A DNA stretch of 51,020 nucleotides from Clostridia bacterium (GTDB lineage Bacteria > Bacillota > Clostridia > Oscillospirales > CAG-272), in NCBI GenBank assembly GCA_017508195.1, contig JAFVZL010000024.1, positions 1 to 51,020 on the forward strand, written 5' to 3'. Under the pieces are notes generated by a model. The model was not told the DNA's origin, did no database searches, and worked only from the letters and a program-made list of their open reading frames with translations. The translations under genes and the position numbers were made by a program. The stretch's first letter is position 1; each line of letters begins with the position of its first letter. Positions 1-5,883 of the stretch are shown piece after piece.

Positions 1-40
1 ACTCGACTTGTCTCGCTCCTTATTTTCTGTCGGGCGCATC

Positions 41-65
41 GAAAAACAGTTATCAACTGTTTTTC
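41..65. terminator. Palindromic hairpin, probable bidirectional terminator
   Basis: Two perfect 11-base arms (GAAAAACAGTT and AACTGTTTTTC) enclose a 3-base loop. The T-rich outer end on either strand fits an intrinsic terminator. No gene is visible upstream inside the window, so it may end a gene lying before base 1. Confidence 0.55.
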
Positions 66-82
66 TCGCTTACCTAGTCGCT

Positions 83-132
83 CCACCACGGAAACGCCAC
101 CCAAACGGGTGGCTTTTTTGTTTCCGTGGTGG
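83..132 (+). terminator. Nested terminator hairpin in repeat copy 1
   Basis: An inner stem GCCACCC (96-102) / GGGTGGC (107-113) with a 4-base loop is followed by six T. It sits inside an outer perfect stem CCACCACGGAAAC (83-95) / GTTTCCGTGGTGG (120-132). The inner stem plus T-run is a typical intrinsic terminator. The outer arm is missing from copy 2 on its left side. Confidence 0.6.
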
Positions 133-247
133 ACCAACTAGTCCCTAAGAGTCTAGTTTCCGCGACCTTGCGGAGCGGAAATAGGTTCGCATTCCCACCG
201 TAGAGCGCGTAGTGCTTGCACTTAAGCGGCAAGGTGAGGAATATTGA
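92..247. repeat. 156-bp intergenic direct repeat, copy 1
   Basis: This copy is nearly identical to 277-432, offset by exactly 185 bases with only a few substitutions. It begins with a GCCACCC/GGGTGGC hairpin followed by a T-run and ends near GAGGAATATTGA. Minus-strand open frames through both copies are short and simply mirror the repeat, so I treat the region as non-coding. Confidence 0.75.
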
Positions 248-276
248 GAGCGAAGCGAGCAACGACCTAGTTGCAC

Positions 277-432
277 AAACGCCACCCAAACGGGTGGCTT
301 TTTTGTTTTCGTGGTGGACCAACTAGTCCCTAAGAGCCTAGTTTCCGCGACCTTGCGGAGCGGAAATAGGTTCGCATTCCCACCGCAGAGCGCGTAGTGC
401 TTGCACTTAAGCGGCAAGGTGAGGAATATTGA
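277..432. repeat. 156-bp intergenic direct repeat, copy 2
   Basis: This is the second copy of the unit at 92-247. It keeps the GCCACCC/GGGTGGC hairpin (281-298) and T-run but lacks the left outer arm that encloses this hairpin in copy 1. The stretch 433-555 after it holds no gene. It contains a weak GGCAG/CTGCC hairpin followed by T residues near 456-487. Confidence 0.75.
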
Positions 433-559
433 CGCCTCGCGTCAAAATCCTAGTTGGCAGAGATTTACTCTTGCGGCTGCCTCTTTTTGGGCTTTCTGAG
501 ATGCAATTATAAAAAAACAATAAAAGATGTGATAAACACAAGATATAGTGACTATTATA

Positions 560-588
560 TTGACAAAATGAATCAGATAATATATAAT
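560..588 (+). promoter_or_regulatory. Consensus sigma-A promoter of the toxin-like module
   Basis: TTGACA (560-565), a 17-base spacer and TATAAT (583-588) match the housekeeping consensus exactly. The expected transcription start is about 595, where the sequence reads GTGGAAAC. This places a roughly 160-base structured leader before the small peptide at 755. Confidence 0.8.
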
Positions 589-705
589 TAAGCCGTGGAA
601 ACTCACCGTCAAACGCAAATTTCATTATTTGACGGCTTGATGGTAAAAAAGATGGTTGCCTCCGCAATATCTATCCCGCATGTGTGGGGTGAGAAGGGAG
701 GATTC

Positions 706-752
706 TGTGGTAGCCCCTCGTGCGGGAAATTCGTTTTCCGAGGAGGACCACA
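706..752 (+). promoter_or_regulatory. Stem-loop sequestering the Shine-Dalgarno of the small peptide
   Basis: TGTGGT (706-711) pairs with ACCACA (747-752), CC (714-715) with GG (745-746), and CCTCG (716-720) with CGAGG (739-743). Together these form about 13 base pairs with small bulges, with an inner GAAA/TTTC hairpin. The ribosome binding site AGGAGGA (741-747) is entirely inside the stem and the AUG (755) lies just outside. Such occlusion is typical of type I toxin mRNAs; its role here is inferred. Confidence 0.65.
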
Positions 753-754
753 AA

Positions 755-841
755 ATGTTTTCTGCTATTTTGAACATATGTACTATTGTTAGTGCAGTAG
801 TTGGTGTAGCCGCATTTGTGCTATACTTGTTTGATAGATAA
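755..841 (+). CDS. Small hydrophobic peptide, putative type I toxin
   Basis: This 28-residue open frame begins MFSAILN and ends LYLFDR. Its ATG follows the strong ribosome binding site AGGAGGA by seven bases. Nearly the whole peptide forms a single hydrophobic helix (about residues 4-25) with a charged Asp-Arg tail, as in Fst, TxpA and other small membrane-acting toxins. I see no clear sequence match to a named family. The arrangement is that of a type I toxin-antitoxin locus: a consensus promoter, a long structured leader that hides the ribosome binding site, a convergent antisense unit and a shared terminator. Toxicity is an inference. It could instead be a small regulatory or signalling membrane peptide. 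Longer in-frame starts upstream (656) lack a ribosome binding site and are rejected. Confidence 0.6.
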   Translation: MFSAILNICTIVSAVVGVAAFVLYLFDR

Positions 842-934
842 AAAGAAAACTAGCCATCTGTTAGCGGCAGATGGCTAGTTTAGTGAACAAATCACTTAAT
901 TAATCGACTGTGGCAACCATCTTGGGGTTTCCAC
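838..934 (-). ncRNA. Putative antisense RNA (antitoxin) convergent with the small peptide
   Basis: A minus-strand promoter at 941-970 predicts a start at about 934. The hairpin 847-881 followed by a T-rich run on the minus strand predicts an end near 838, giving an RNA of about 95 bases. It would be complementary to the 3' end of the toxin-like transcript, the geometry of RatA/TxpA and SR4/BsrG. Its first bases (GTGGAAAC) are the same as those of the sense RNA. No expression evidence is available from sequence alone. Confidence 0.5.
847..881. terminator. Bidirectional terminator of the toxin-like module
   Basis: Perfect 14-base arms (847-860 and 868-881) surround a 7-base loop. Minus-strand RNA continues into TTCTTTTT, a good terminator tail. 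Plus-strand RNA continues into TAGTGAAC, a weak tail, so sense transcripts may read through to about 934-945 where T-rich sequence follows. Confidence 0.75.
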
Positions 935-940
935 ATTTTT

Positions 941-970
941 ATTTTATCATACATATCACAATTTTGTCAA
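941..970 (-). promoter_or_regulatory. Minus-strand promoter of the antisense RNA
   Basis: On the minus strand TTGACA (970-965) is followed by an 18-base spacer and TAAAAT (946-941). The predicted start is the G at 934. Confidence 0.6.
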
Positions 971-1112
971 CACCATTTTGTATATTTTTACACTTGACAA
1001 AATAGAAAATTCATAAAAGTTCAGGCAGAACTTAAATAATAACCATTTTCGTTGTATAAAATGTACAATTTTCCAATCTTGGTTTTGTTAATATATCAAA
1101 AGGAGGATACCT

Positions 1113-1736
1113 ATGTACGATTCTAAAGAAATCGAAAGGATAGTAAAGAAAAAGAAAACGGCTATAATCATAGAGATCTCCGTAATTCTTGCTCTGATGG
1201 TTGCCGCTATGATACTGTTAATCTTAAACGTTAACGGCACGGTTACGTTTATCTCTATTGTAGCAGAATTGGCTTTGCTGTTTGCTATCTATAAAATTTT
1301 CGACGTGCAATCGCCATCAACATGGTTTTCTAAAGAGATCCGCGGAGTAAATATCAAAGAAGATGAGTATATAAGCAGAAAAGCATACGGTCCGGGGCTC
1401 CGATGGCATCAGGAGGGATCTCGTCCCGGTCCGCAGCCCTTTGCTCCGAATACCGGTGCGAACAAAAGAAGCACACCTCCTAACGTTCGCGGCAGGGTAT
1501 ATCTCCGACTTGATGACGGAAACGTTGTCGCTATATCCTCGCTTTACAAATCACACACCGAGCTGTTTTCGGAAGGTGATATTTTGCTCAAATATGCCGG
1601 AACGCAATTTCCCATAGTGGTGAGCAGGGAAATGAGTAAACAGCCTTGCCCGATTTGCGGGGAGATAAATGATATGTCGTCCGATGCTTGTCATACGTGC
1701 GGTCTTGTTATAATGAAGCCCGACAAAGAAAAATGA
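1113..1736 (+). CDS. Membrane protein with C-terminal zinc ribbon, unknown function
   Basis: This 207-residue protein has a basic N-terminus, two adjacent hydrophobic segments (about residues 15-38 and 42-62) and a soluble remainder. Near the C-terminus a zinc-ribbon-like pair CPIC (about 179-182) and CHTC (about 193-196) is clear. The middle part (about 115-165) resembles a small beta-rich domain. The start is the ATG preceded by AGGAGG. The gene is alone on its strand, bounded by the toxin-like module and the terminator at 1878. I do not recognise the family. The zinc ribbon is visible, but a role as regulator, membrane-quality sensor or other cannot be chosen. Confidence 0.75.
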   Translation: MYDSKEIERIVKKKKTAIIIEISVILALMVAAMILLILNVNGTVTFISIVAELALLFAIYKIFDVQSPSTWFSKEIRGVNIKEDEYISRKAYGPGLRWHQEGSRPGPQPFAPNTGANKRSTPPNVRGRVYLRLDDGNVVAISSLYKSHTELFSEGDILLKYAGTQFPIVVSREMSKQPCPICGEINDMSSDACHTCGLVIMKPDKEK

Positions 1737-1877
1737 ATGGATGCCGAAGACGGTAAAAGCTCGGTTGCCGAAGACGCTTAGAGCCGCTCTCGGGTGAAGC
1801 GCAAACACCACTGCCAAAATGCTCTGACGGTATGAAAAATCAGAGCATCGCAACCAAAAATTAAAATAGCATAATTC

Positions 1878-1919
1878 AGAGCGAAGCTACCGTTTTGCAC
1901 GGTATCTACGCTCTTTTTA
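1878..1919 (+). terminator. Intrinsic terminator after the zinc-ribbon membrane protein
   Basis: AGAGCG (1878-1883) and CGCTCT (1909-1914) enclose a further TACCG/CGGTA stem, followed by a T-run to 1919. The interval 1737-1877 holds no convincing gene. Confidence 0.7.
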
Positions 1920-1942
1920 TTATAATCTATTTAAAATAAAAT

Positions 1943-1958
1943 TTGGAAACCTTTCCAA
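1943..1958. promoter_or_regulatory. LacI-type operator 1 of the fructan operon
   Basis: TTGGAAACCTTTCCAA is a 16-base palindrome with a CC centre lying just upstream of the -35 box. A very similar palindrome lies at 1998-2013, 55 bases away centre to centre. The likely ligand is the LacI-family protein encoded at 9429. The sites lack the central CG of a catabolite (cre) box. Confidence 0.65.
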
Positions 1959-1964
1959 AAGTAC

Positions 1965-1993
1965 TTGCTTTTTTATTTTTGTTGGTATATAAT
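1965..1993 (+). promoter_or_regulatory. Promoter of the fructan operon
   Basis: TTGCTT (1965-1970), a 17-base spacer and TATAAT (1988-1993) form a good sigma-A promoter between the two palindromes. The predicted start, near 2000, falls inside operator 2. Confidence 0.7.
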
Positions 1994-1997
1994 GATA

Positions 1998-2013
1998 ATG
2001 GAAACATTTCCAA
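1998..2013. promoter_or_regulatory. LacI-type operator 2 of the fructan operon
   Basis: ATGGAAACATTTCCAA contains the palindrome TGGAAA-CA-TTTCCA and covers the predicted transcription start. Two half-matching operators on either side of the promoter suggest cooperative or looping repression, released by a fructose-derived effector (inference). Confidence 0.65.
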
Positions 2014-2081
2014 ACATATGATTGATTAGTGATTTTACATAATTTCAGTTAGGATAATTCGTTAGAAAAGAGGGTTCATCT

Positions 2082-3638
2082 ATGGCGAAGCTGTTATTAA
2101 GGCACGTTTACAAAATCTATCCCGGTGTCGGTAAGCCCAAAAAGGGGGATACGGCAGAGGCGAAGAAGAGAAGCGGTGATTTTGTAGCGGTCAAGGATTT
2201 TAATATGGAGATCAACGACGGTGAGTTTATCGTCTTTGTCGGTCCCTCGGGATGCGGTAAGTCCACTACTCTCCGTATGATCGCGGGTCTTGAGGAGATC
2301 AGCGGCGGCGAGCTTTACATAGACGATCAGCTCGTCAACGACGTGGATGCAAAGGACAGAGATATCGCGATGGTTTTCCAGAGCTATGCGCTTTATCCCC
2401 ATCTCACTGCGTACGGCAATATCGCATTCGGTCTGAGGATGCGTAAGATACCCGTGCCGAAGCTCGATAAAGAGGGTAATCAGATTGTCGATATCGACAA
2501 ATCGAAGATCCGCGAGATCAGTGCGAAGCTTAAGAGACTCACGCGCCAGTACGATGCGCTCCTTAAGGATACCACCCGTGCCGAAGGAGATATAGCTTCG
2601 CTGAAGGTGAAGATAGACGAGATGAGCTCCCGCATTTCAGCAGCTGCCGAGGATCAGGCAGCGAAGCTTACGGAAAAGCTTGCCGAGCTCGAGGATCTGC
2701 TGGAGCATACCGAAAACGACGTAGTCTACTTTGCAGAGAAGAAGACGATGCTCGAGAAGCGCATAAAGGATGCCGAGGCAGAGCTTGAATATTATAAGAC
2801 AACGCCCGTTGCTCTTGTGAAATATGTCCACATGAGCAAGGAGGAGATCGACGAGAAGGTGAAATGGGCGGCAGGAGTCCTCGGAATCGAGGAGCTGCTT
2901 AACTCGAGACCCGCCGAGATGTCGGGCGGTCAGAGGCAGCGTATAGCGCTCGGCCGTGCTATGGTGCGCGGACCTAAGGTCTTCCTTCTTGACGAGCCGC
3001 TGTCCAACCTCGATGCAAAGCTCAGGACCGCGATGAGAGCAGAGATAGTCAAGCTCCACAACCAGCTGAAAACGACCTTTATTTACGTTACTCACGACCA
3101 GATAGAGGCTATGACCATGGGTACCCGTATCGTGGTTATGAAGCTCGGTGTCATTCAGCAGATAGACACACCCACTAACCTCTTCGACTATCCCGAGAAC
3201 AAGTTCGTCGCAGGCTTTATCGGCACTCCGCAGATGAACTTCTTCGAGGTGGATATTCAGCGCGACGGCGAGATGCTTAAGGTCACCTTCGAGGACGGTC
3301 AGACCGTCGGTCTCAAGCTCTCCGAGCTGCGTACCATTGATGAGAGCTACCTCGACGGCACGACTCACAGCGTGTATCTCGGTATAAGAGGCGAGAATAT
3401 CAAGCTCGACGAGTCGGGCGTAAAGGCAACGCTCACCATCAAGGAGGTGCTCGGTAATACCACGCAGCTCTTCCTCAATCTCGGTAAGAAGGGCGAGGAC
3501 TTCATCGTCAGCGTTTCCGAGAGAAACAGCCTCGTACCCGGTGATGCGGTCGGCATAAGCTTCAGCGAGAGAGCTATACATCTTTTCGACAAAGAGAACG
3601 AGCTCTCTATCATGTCAAGAGAATACGGAAACAAGTAA
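2082..3638 (+). CDS. Sugar ABC transporter ATPase (MsmK/UgpC type) with coiled-coil insertion
   Basis: This cytoplasmic ATP-hydrolysing subunit powers carbohydrate import, probably with the solute-binding protein and permeases at 10441-13673. Visible motifs are Walker A GPSGCGKST (54-62), Q-loop Gln100, signature MSGGQRQR (280-287), Walker B with LLDEP (Asp304-Glu305) and the switch His338. The C-terminal TOBE/MOP-like regulatory domain runs from about 370. At 518 residues it is much longer than the usual 360-390. The excess is a charged, heptad-like helical stretch at about 128-248, between the Q-loop and the signature, plus a short Lys-rich insertion near 16-32. It is the first gene of the operon, with promoter and operators directly upstream. 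MsmK-like ATPases often serve several importers. Confidence 0.92.
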   Translation: MAKLLLRHVYKIYPGVGKPKKGDTAEAKKRSGDFVAVKDFNMEINDGEFIVFVGPSGCGKSTTLRMIAGLEEISGGELYIDDQLVNDVDAKDRDIAMVFQSYALYPHLTAYGNIAFGLRMRKIPVPKLDKEGNQIVDIDKSKIREISAKLKRLTRQYDALLKDTTRAEGDIASLKVKIDEMSSRISAAAEDQAAKLTEKLAELEDLLEHTENDVVYFAEKKTMLEKRIKDAEAELEYYKTTPVALVKYVHMSKEEIDEKVKWAAGVLGIEELLNSRPAEMSGGQRQRIALGRAMVRGPKVFLLDEPLSNLDAKLRTAMRAEIVKLHNQLKTTFIYVTHDQIEAMTMGTRIVVMKLGVIQQIDTPTNLFDYPENKFVAGFIGTPQMNFFEVDIQRDGEMLKVTFEDGQTVGLKLSELRTIDESYLDGTTHSVYLGIRGENIKLDESGVKATLTIKEVLGNTTQLFLNLGKKGEDFIVSVSERNSLVPGDAVGISFSERAIHLFDKENELSIMSREYGNK

Positions 3639-3640
3639 AA

Positions 3641-4963
3641 ATGAAAAAATGGCTTGAATTTTTCTTCCTCGGCTTTTTCTCGCACGAGCGTGCGAAGGAA
3701 GGCACGAAGCGTGGATATACAAACGTTTTCTTAGGCTTCCTTCTGGCTCTCTTATTTATATTCACGGGCTTTATCGGCGGATACACGCTTTCCTTTGGTG
3801 TGCATTACGGAAATTCTCCCGAGTTTAAGGATGTCGCGTATACACTGCTTGCGAATGACGATGAAGCGAAGCGCATCTACGCCAGGATAGAGAACGGTGA
3901 GATGAAGCTCGGAAAGCACGGCGGTGACTATACCGTAGGGCTTATCGTAAACACCCTGGATAATGAAGCCGATAAGCAGATATATGCAAAGAACGGCTAT
4001 AACGTTGTCGTTGACACGCGCCCTGCCGACACTCTTGCCGAGGTCGAGGTATATTGCATCTCAAACGACGGCAAGGAAACTACGATATCGTATGAGGAAT
4101 ATCTCAGCCTCAGCGAGGTCGCAAGGCTCAACTTCGACTATAAACTCAGATACACCGGCAAGGAGCTGGTGCTCGACGATAAAGCGGTCGCGGAATACAG
4201 AGCTTACGTCGAGGGGCTAGGCGGTGACGTCAGGGCAAAGAGCGATAAGGCGGCGCTTGACCTCAGCGCGGGGGAGATCACTCAGGATGAATATAACAGG
4301 GTGATCTATGAAGCCTACTTCACGAGCTATTACCCCGAGATAGGCGCATACGAGAGCACATCAAAGGTACCTCTATTAAGAAACTACTATTATCATGAAT
4401 ATATAAGTAAGAATATAAGTAACTATCTATTTATATTTGACGATTATATCACTGCATCCTTCAAGACGGCATCGGGCATCGACGTTTCCTTCTACGGCTT
4501 CTATTCGGAGCTCGGAGACGGTGCTGTTGTCAGAGAGGGAGCATCCTCTGCCGAGGCACGGGCTTCCGTAGACGGATTTATTACGGGCTCGTTCGGTGCG
4601 AACTGGTTTCTGAATGCTTACGCCTATTTGGTGAACACCGTTTCGATCGCACCCTTCATCGCGCTGATGATCCTTGTTGCAACGCTTCTCGGATATTCGG
4701 TAATGAAGCTTAAAGGGGTTGAAAGCATAGCCTCTCTCGGTGAGATGCTTAAGGTCGTGGGATCGTTCGTCTGGTTCTCGGGTGCGGTATCCGCACTTGG
4801 ATCGGTTGCGATATCCTTCTTCGTTTCACGAGGTCTGATAAACGCACTTCCGCCCGTCTTATTCTTCGTAACGCTTCTTGCAAGATCAATTGTATTCACG
4901 GTTATAGAGAGCAGGCGTTACAGGGAGCAAGCCGAGCAAAAAACCGAAAGCACGGAGGTTTAA
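3641..4963 (+). CDS. Membrane protein in the fructan operon, possibly DUF1189/YvdJ-like
   Basis: This 440-residue protein starts two bases after the ATPase gene stops, and its stop codon directly abuts the fructokinase ATG, so it is firmly part of the operon. There is one hydrophobic segment near residues 28-50, then a roughly 270-residue Tyr- and acid-rich region presumably outside the cell. Three or four transmembrane helices follow (about 328-425) and a polar tail. The topology recalls DUF1189 membrane proteins such as YvdJ, which sit in maltodextrin operons, but I cannot confirm homology. Codon use around 4374-4440 is strikingly AT-rich compared with the rest of the gene. A transport-associated or envelope role is plausible; the function is unknown. 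Confidence 0.8.
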   Translation: MKKWLEFFFLGFFSHERAKEGTKRGYTNVFLGFLLALLFIFTGFIGGYTLSFGVHYGNSPEFKDVAYTLLANDDEAKRIYARIENGEMKLGKHGGDYTVGLIVNTLDNEADKQIYAKNGYNVVVDTRPADTLAEVEVYCISNDGKETTISYEEYLSLSEVARLNFDYKLRYTGKELVLDDKAVAEYRAYVEGLGGDVRAKSDKAALDLSAGEITQDEYNRVIYEAYFTSYYPEIGAYESTSKVPLLRNYYYHEYISKNISNYLFIFDDYITASFKTASGIDVSFYGFYSELGDGAVVREGASSAEARASVDGFITGSFGANWFLNAYAYLVNTVSIAPFIALMILVATLLGYSVMKLKGVESIASLGEMLKVVGSFVWFSGAVSALGSVAISFFVSRGLINALPPVLFFVTLLARSIVFTVIESRRYREQAEQKTESTEV

Positions 4964-5869
4964 ATGTTAATTTGTATTGGTGAAATACTTGCCGATATGA
5001 TCGGCGAGGAGAAAAACGGAATTACTACATATGAAAGAAAGGCGGGCGGCGCGCCCTTTAACGTTGCCTGCGGCTTAAAGAAATTCGGAAGTGACGTTAA
5101 GTTCGTCGGCAGTGTCGGTGACGATCTCATAGGCAGCTACCTGATAAAGTACGCCCGGGATTTCGGGATGGATACATCTTATATTTCTAAAAATCCCGAC
5201 CGCAACACGACGCTCGCATTCGTGGAGCTGAACGAGGACGGTGACAGATCCTTCTGCTTCTACCGTAAGAACACCGCGGATCTCTGCATGCCCGAGGTCA
5301 GCGACGAGCTTATTGCAGCCGCCGATATCGTGTGCATCGGCTCGCTCATGCTCTCCGATGAGGGGTGTGTCAGATACGCACTCGATATAATTGATCGCGC
5401 ACATTCGGCAGGCAAGCTCGTTGCCTTCGACGTAAATTACCGCACCGATATTTACAGAGATACCGAAAGCGCGGTAAAAACCTACAAGAGGATATTATCC
5501 GTCGCGGATATCGTCAAGTTCTCCGAGGACGAGGTAGAGACCTTCACGAAGGAGTACGTAGAGAGCCTTCGGGATAAGCTGGTTCTTATAACCCTCGGTA
5601 AAGAGGGCAGCGAATGGCACTACAAGGGTAAGACGGGAAGGATGCCTACGATTAGCGTAAAGGTTGTGGATACGACCGGCGCGGGTGACGCATTCTTCGC
5701 AGGAACGTTAAGTATTATTGACAAAAACATGGATAACCCCTTCTGCGAGAGGGTTCTTAACGATGCTATAAGATTCGGAAACGTTGCGGGCGCGCTCAAC
5801 ACCACGGGCCGCGGAGCGATAGATAATCTTCCGGATCCCGAGACTATAAACAGATATCTCAGTGAGTAA
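4964..5869 (+). CDS. scrK: Fructokinase, PfkB/ribokinase family
   Basis: This enzyme phosphorylates fructose with ATP in the cytoplasm, feeding sugar released by the GH32 enzymes into glycolysis. The 301-residue length is normal for the family. The N-terminal substrate motif includes GGAPFNVA (about 28-35), and the C-terminal PfkB signature TTGAGDAFFAG carries catalytic Asp242. The ATG immediately follows the stop of the upstream membrane protein gene, with the ribosome binding site inside its last codons. Fructose specificity is inferred from context. A related ketose or ribose kinase is the alternative. Confidence 0.88.
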   Translation: MLICIGEILADMIGEEKNGITTYERKAGGAPFNVACGLKKFGSDVKFVGSVGDDLIGSYLIKYARDFGMDTSYISKNPDRNTTLAFVELNEDGDRSFCFYRKNTADLCMPEVSDELIAAADIVCIGSLMLSDEGCVRYALDIIDRAHSAGKLVAFDVNYRTDIYRDTESAVKTYKRILSVADIVKFSEDEVETFTKEYVESLRDKLVLITLGKEGSEWHYKGKTGRMPTISVKVVDTTGAGDAFFAGTLSIIDKNMDNPFCERVLNDAIRFGNVAGALNTTGRGAIDNLPDPETINRYLSE

Positions 5870-5883
5870 GATAGGGAGAGATC

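Larger units (their letters stand above)
595..934. repeat. Long-range inverted repeats bounding the toxin-like module
   Basis: GTGGAAAC at 595-602 is the reverse complement of 927-934. AAGATGGTTGCC at 649-660 is the reverse complement of 912-923. The 5' region of a plus-strand RNA could therefore pair with its own 3' end if transcription runs past the terminator at 847-881. The convergent antisense RNA would begin with the same bases as the sense RNA. Confidence 0.7.

Noticed and set aside
74-417. Minus-strand open frames of 82 and 90 residues across the upstream repeats
   Set aside because: They are read through the two direct-repeat copies, run across terminator hairpins and have no ribosome binding site. 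The shared peptide reflects the DNA repeat.
706-752. Metabolite riboswitch in the leader of the small peptide
   Set aside because: The fold is a simple elongated stem over the ribosome binding site, with no recognisable aptamer. The antisense unit gives a simpler explanation.
1943-2013. Catabolite-repression (cre) sites
   Set aside because: The palindromes have CC or CA centres flanked by GGAAA/TTTCC and lack the cre pattern with central CG. A dedicated LacI-type regulator fits better.
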